A stretch of 64,000 nucleotides of DNA from Dolomedes plantarius (lineage: Eukaryota > Arthropoda > Arachnida > Araneae > Dolomedidae). Under the pieces are notes generated by a model. It ran no database searches. It had not been told where the DNA came from and saw only the letters and a program-made list of their open reading frames with translations. Shown piece by piece: positions 60,203 to 64,000 of this stretch (its first letter is position 1; each line of letters begins with the position of its first letter). Location of the stretch: assembly GCA_907164885.2 (NCBI GenBank), contig OU015492.1:194454724-194518723 (forward strand). Direction: 5' to 3'. The translations under genes were made by a program, and so were the position numbers.

Positions 60203-62462
60203 CTGATGATCTTTGATAACCTGGAAAATTGAATTATCATCGTTGATTCACGCCAAAGGAAGAGTATTCTCGTGTCTTTAGCACGCCGCCCTAAGATTGA
60301 AGCAGAATTAGAAAAAGATACTCCAGATTTGAAATCACTTTCAGTTTCAGAAATACTGCTGAAAGATCAATTTCAGTGTCTAGAAGAGTGCCAAAACCAA
60401 ATAACGGATGCTATATTTCAAAACGAGAACGCAGACAAAGAATGCGATGAAGATTTCCCTTAGTCCAAGAGTTATAGAGATAAATATTTCGAGTTAAAAA
60501 CGCAAATCCGCACAAAATTAGTACCACCAGAAATAGCGACGGCAACTCCTGAAAAAGAACATTCAAATTACCGGATATTGCATTGAAGAGGTTCAGCGTT
60601 GACAACAAAGAATATTTGATATTTTGGGGGCAGCTTTCGAAAAAGCATATCGGACGACAAGTTCTAGCATCTACTTCAAGCGGTTGTGTCATCCTCCCGC
60701 ACTGGCGGCATGTACCGGGCAGGAGCAATTCTGCTGACCTACTATCGAGGGGTCCTCTGGAATCCCGATGGTAGAAGGGACCGTTGTGGTTAGCAGAAAC
60801 GTCTGACAAGTGGGATTTTATTGATGATTTAGATTTCCAAATCTCTGTCATTGATCTAGAAAGAAGGAAGGTCCGACTTTGAAACCTTAATTTGCATGAA
60901 GAAAACATACTCTAGTCTGAAGTCAGAATTTCTGATTAACCAAAATTCCTTAGAGTAGTTGCTTGGATTTTTCGGTTCATAAATAATTCGAGAACAGTAA
61001 AAAGTTTCAGAAAGGAGGGTAAACTATTAGTACAAGAGATGGACATGCGGAGAACACTCTTATTCGACTTGCTCAAACTCAGTTTTGTCATATGGGGATT
61101 CAATACCCCATTTAAGCAATTTTAGAGACGAAGTAGGTATGGGAGCAACAACTAGAATTACTGAACGTATTGATAACCCCTCCCCCCACTCAAATTCTGA
61201 CAATAGAAATTTTGGATGTTGCGAGGTAGATGAGCAGTACTAAGATAGTAAGAGTGTGCGATGCCAAAACTACAAGTCAAAATCCTGCCCACTCTGGTCC
61301 TGGGCCATTGCCTCACGATCGTGTCAAAGATGAAGCTGTCTTTGAGATCGTAGGGATTTATTTCGATGGACCCCTGTTTATAAAATGTGGGAATAAAATA
61401 CAGACTGTGCTCTACACGTGTGAAATCTTCACAGCCAGAATCGTTATCAACTGATTCCTTTCTGTTATCCCTCAGACGTTCCGTTGCAGGAAGAGGAAGA
61501 CCCCGAATAATTTATTCAGGCAAAGAACCACTTCAGGGGTGCTGATAATGAACTTTCTAGCATTGACTAGAATAAGATTGAAGGTTATGCCAAAGTCCAA
61601 CGAATCATTAGGAAGTTCAATCCTCCTTCAGCCGCCTGATGGACTGGCTGGTGGGCAAGACACTTGTTCGTGAGATCAAAGAACCTGTGAGATGAAACCA
61701 GGGAAAAGCCATTTTGGCATTAGAAGAACTTCAAACCATCTAATATGACTCTGAAGTGACTATACATTCACGTCCTCTCACCTGTCTAACGGAAGACCCT
61801 CGATGAATTGGTACCTCTCACACCTACAATATTTTTAGAGAACAACTCCAGTTCTAACGTTCCTCACACCGACTGTAAGATATTGCCGAAAACAGCTGAG
61901 ATAGAAGGTTAAACTTGAAGAATTGCGAATACGCTTCAGCACAGAATATCTTAGCCAACTTATTCAAAACATAGAGAAAGTTTCCAATCACCTTGCTCAA
62001 AACTGGGTGAAATTGTATTGATCGGGGATAACGTTCAAACACACCTACAGTGAACACTTGCAAAGGTAATTGAACAAATTCTTGGAAAGGATGGAAGAGC
62101 CAGAGCTGTTAAATTAAATGCTTAAAGTAGTGATTTAACGAGTCTCGTCTAGCGAGTACGTATTTCCACTAGAATTGAACTATGGTATGTGTGATTATCT
62201 TTTCCAGTTGAGAGAAAATAAAAACCTTCTCCCAACAGGAGATCAATCAATATGGAGATGTTCTCGATAAATGTCAAAGTAATGCTGATGTTGAACCGGC
62301 TATTCTTGGGAGGGAGCAGACTGACGCTGATGTGGGCAAAGTTCCAGATGCGATCCAGAAGACTCAAACTCGATTTACTCGATTGGGTCGAGTGTCGAGG
62401 ATGCCACAGAGATTGAATCTCCTGAACGTTAACGAACATTTTGAGTAGCTATCGAACAGCTG
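60203..62462 (+). pseudogene. decayed BEL/Pao gag-pol with large internal deletion
   Basis: Fragments in order: a gag N-terminal coiled region (60272-60463, PKIEAELEKDTPDLKSLSVS); a DUF1759-like gag motif, LKRFSVDNKEYLIFWGQ (about 60580-60630); abruptly a Pao pol C-terminal motif, HWRHVPGRSNSADLLSRG (about 60700-60755); integrase core PLPHDRVKDEAVFEIVGIYF then DGPLFIKCGN (about 61305-61400); and an integrase C-terminal relic, EQILGKDGRARAVKLNA (about 62070-62120). Protease and reverse transcriptase are missing, and stops and frameshifts occur throughout. About 2.3 kb remains of an internal region normally over 5 kb. Inactive. Confidence 0.85.
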
Positions 62463-62476
62463 AAAAGAGGGGAGGA
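62463..62476 (+). other. polypurine tract
   Basis: AAAAGAGGGGAGGA directly upstream of the 3' LTR, in the position where plus-strand synthesis of an LTR element is primed. Confidence 0.7.
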
Positions 62477-62477
62477 T

Positions 62478-62820
62478 ACTACACTTTTAGTGACATCCTG
62501 TTTTCCGCTAGCGAACTAGTGAGACTCTCAAACTGTCAAACATCATCATCGTGAAATGAGTCTTTTAGTTGTTCATTATTTATGACTGGACCCAAAAGAG
62601 CTGAGGTTGTGTTTGGATTGAGTTCTTTGATGTAATTTATTCTGTGATAACGTACTTTTGTTTTCGTCCGCTTCATGTAGTTTTAAATGCTTATAAAATG
62701 GTGTCTGAATGTTTTAGAAGTGCAGTCGATTAATTTATTTTAATTGACAGTTGCTATGATTTACATCGTATTGATGTCTAATATTTCGAATCTTCTGAGG
62801 TAGCTCTTTGAGAGTGCAAT
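62478..62820 (+). repeat. 3' LTR of BEL/Pao element
   Basis: About 340 bp matching the 5' LTR with many substitutions and short indels, so the insertion is old. It has a single TCATGTAGTTT where the 5' LTR has the SINE. The right boundary is approximate, near TTTGAGAGTGCAAT. Confidence 0.85.
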
Positions 62821-63003
62821 ACTATCTTTAAGAATTTCTTTCACTGCTACTGGAGATATGAAATGCTGTTTAAGAATTCAACCAAAACACGTGTATCCCT
62901 AGAATGCGCAAGAAAATGTTTGAGCTCTTCAAAACAAGTCAGTAAAGGAGTTTCATCTATTTTGAAGCATTATCCATAAATAATTCTTATTTTAATTCTA
63001 AAA

Positions 63004-63523
63004 CACAATACTCGGAGCACTATATTAATCTCTTATGTTTGCGCTTCCTCTCGTCACATTTAAGTCCGCCGCAAATTGAGCGCAGCACACGCCAAGCCCA
63101 CTTACAACTCAAACATCCCACGCGCATGGGTTGGGTCGAGGAACCGCATATTGAATCCAGTAAGCGCATCCACGCCAGCCTAGGATGATGACGTCCGATG
63201 TTAAACTTCTCCTGGATTTGGAATCAGAGTCAGAGGATGACGAACTAATTTTATTGACTAACTAATCTACAATACTCGGAGCGCTATGATATTAGTCTCT
63301 TATGTTCGCGCTTCCTCTCGTCACATTCAAGACCGCCGCAAATTGAGCGCAGCACACGCCAAGCCCACTTCCAACTCAAACATCTCACACGCATAGGATG
63401 GGTCGAGGAACCGCATATTGAATCCAGTAAGCGCATCCACTCCAGCCTAGGACGATGACGTCCGATGTTAAACTTCTCCTGGATTTGGAATCAGAGTAGG
63501 AGGATGACGAACTAATTTTATTG
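63004..63523 (+). repeat. tandem duplication, two units of about 255 bp
   Basis: 63004-63256 and 63269-63523 (period 265) share CAATACTCGGAGC, CGCTTCCTCTCGTCACATT, GCAAATTGAGCGCAGCACAC, GTCCGATGTTAAACTTCTCC and GACGAACTAATTTTATTG with few mismatches. In one frame unit 1 reads MTSDVKLLLDLESESEDDEL, an acidic N-terminus of the sort seen in Harbinger transposases. In unit 2 that frame has a stop. It may be the 5' part of the transposon whose 3' part follows. Confidence 0.85.
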
Positions 63524-63536
63524 TATTCATAGTTAC

Positions 63537-63740
63537 GTGGAAAGGGGGCTTTTTGAGTGCAAGTTAGAGGCCATTGAAAAAGTTGTCCTGGCCACGACGG
63601 TATTCTATAATTATTTAAGAACGAAAACTCTACCAGGAACGAACCAGAGGGAGGAAGACGATGAGCTCATTGCCAGTTCTGTTGAAATTAATTTTGCTCC
63701 CTCTCCACAAAATCTTAGAAGTTCAATAAATGCATTTTGA
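63537..63740 (+). pseudogene. PIF/Harbinger-type transposase C-terminal fragment
   Basis: The frame beginning near 63537 contains KLEAIEKVVLATTVFYNYLR followed by an acidic tail. The VVxATxxxxNYLRT pattern resembles the end of the DDE domain of Harbinger/HARBI1-type transposases (KxTCALHNYLRT). The catalytic part is not in this frame. A transposon remnant is likely, a host gene unlikely. Confidence 0.5.
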
Positions 63741-63836
63741 ATCGGAGAAAAGTTGAGATTGTTTCAATAGAGCACAAGGATCTACTGAGTGGCAGTTGAA
63801 AAAGGTCAGTACTGAGTCCTAATATAATGTTACATA

Positions 63837-64000
63837 CACTGCTGGCCATCCAAATTGCAACACCAAGAAAGACAAGAGATATCACAACAAAATTTATTTT
63901 GTAGATAACATGTTGACCAAGTATCAAATGATTAAATTTATAGACTTCTGTGAAGTGTGGTTCCTGCCAAAATCAGTAGCCAGAGTAGCCGCCATTGTTG
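63837..64000 (+). mobile_element. Tc1/mariner-like element, left end, cut by window edge
   Basis: CACTGCTGGCCATCCAAATT then GCAACACC follows a TA dinucleotide. The TGGCCATxxAAATTGCAACACC terminus recurs in arthropod Tc1/mariner elements. The body continues past the end of the window. Confidence 0.6.

Noticed and set aside
60411..60908. 165-codon minus-strand ORF
   Set aside because: It is the antisense shadow of the BEL/Pao relic, whose + strand has gag and pol motifs.

Overview
The window is nuclear DNA of an arthropod, most likely a chelicerate such as a spider or scorpion. It is AT-rich, its one clear host gene is split by long GT-AG introns, and it is crowded with short non-autonomous DNA transposons, tRNA-derived SINEs and microsatellites. 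The lineage call rests on the protein looking intermediate between insect Groucho and vertebrate TLE in its variable SP region. No species is claimed.

The host gene is groucho (gro/TLE), the WD40 transcriptional co-repressor, on the + strand. Fourteen exons from 31144 to 47988 join in frame to 531 residues: the end of the GP/CcN region with an NLS and CK2-like sites, the Ser/Pro-rich SP region, and the complete seven-bladed WD40 propeller ending VYEVIY-stop. A fifteenth, less certain 54-bp exon lies at 12965-13018, before an 18.1-kb intron. The N-terminal Q (tetramerisation) domain was not found and is presumably upstream of base 1. The 3' UTR probably runs from 47989 to one of several poly(A) signals, possibly as far as about 52270.

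Region by region: 1-12.9 kb is non-coding and probably an upstream intron. It holds a Tigger-like MITE, a hAT MITE, a fold-back element flanked by TA repeats, a piggyBac-like MITE, another hAT MITE and a truncated SINE. 13-31.1 kb is the large intron, with moderately GC-rich islands, E-box and CCAAT motifs, a Harbinger MITE, a perfect hairpin, and a second piggyBac-like MITE that itself carries two insertions. 31.1-52.3 kb is the gro body and 3' UTR, with TSD-flanked hAT MITEs in introns and the downstream region, including one nested inside another. 52.7-64 kb is a transposon graveyard: hAT, SINEs, a Tc1/mariner fragment, a decayed BEL/Pao LTR retrotransposon whose 5' LTR contains a SINE, a tandem duplication beside a Harbinger-type transposase fragment, and the start of a Tc1/mariner element at the window edge.

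No wholly new system stands out. The most informative material is the datable nested insertions, the orphan gro exon, and the possible regulatory clusters in the gro introns.
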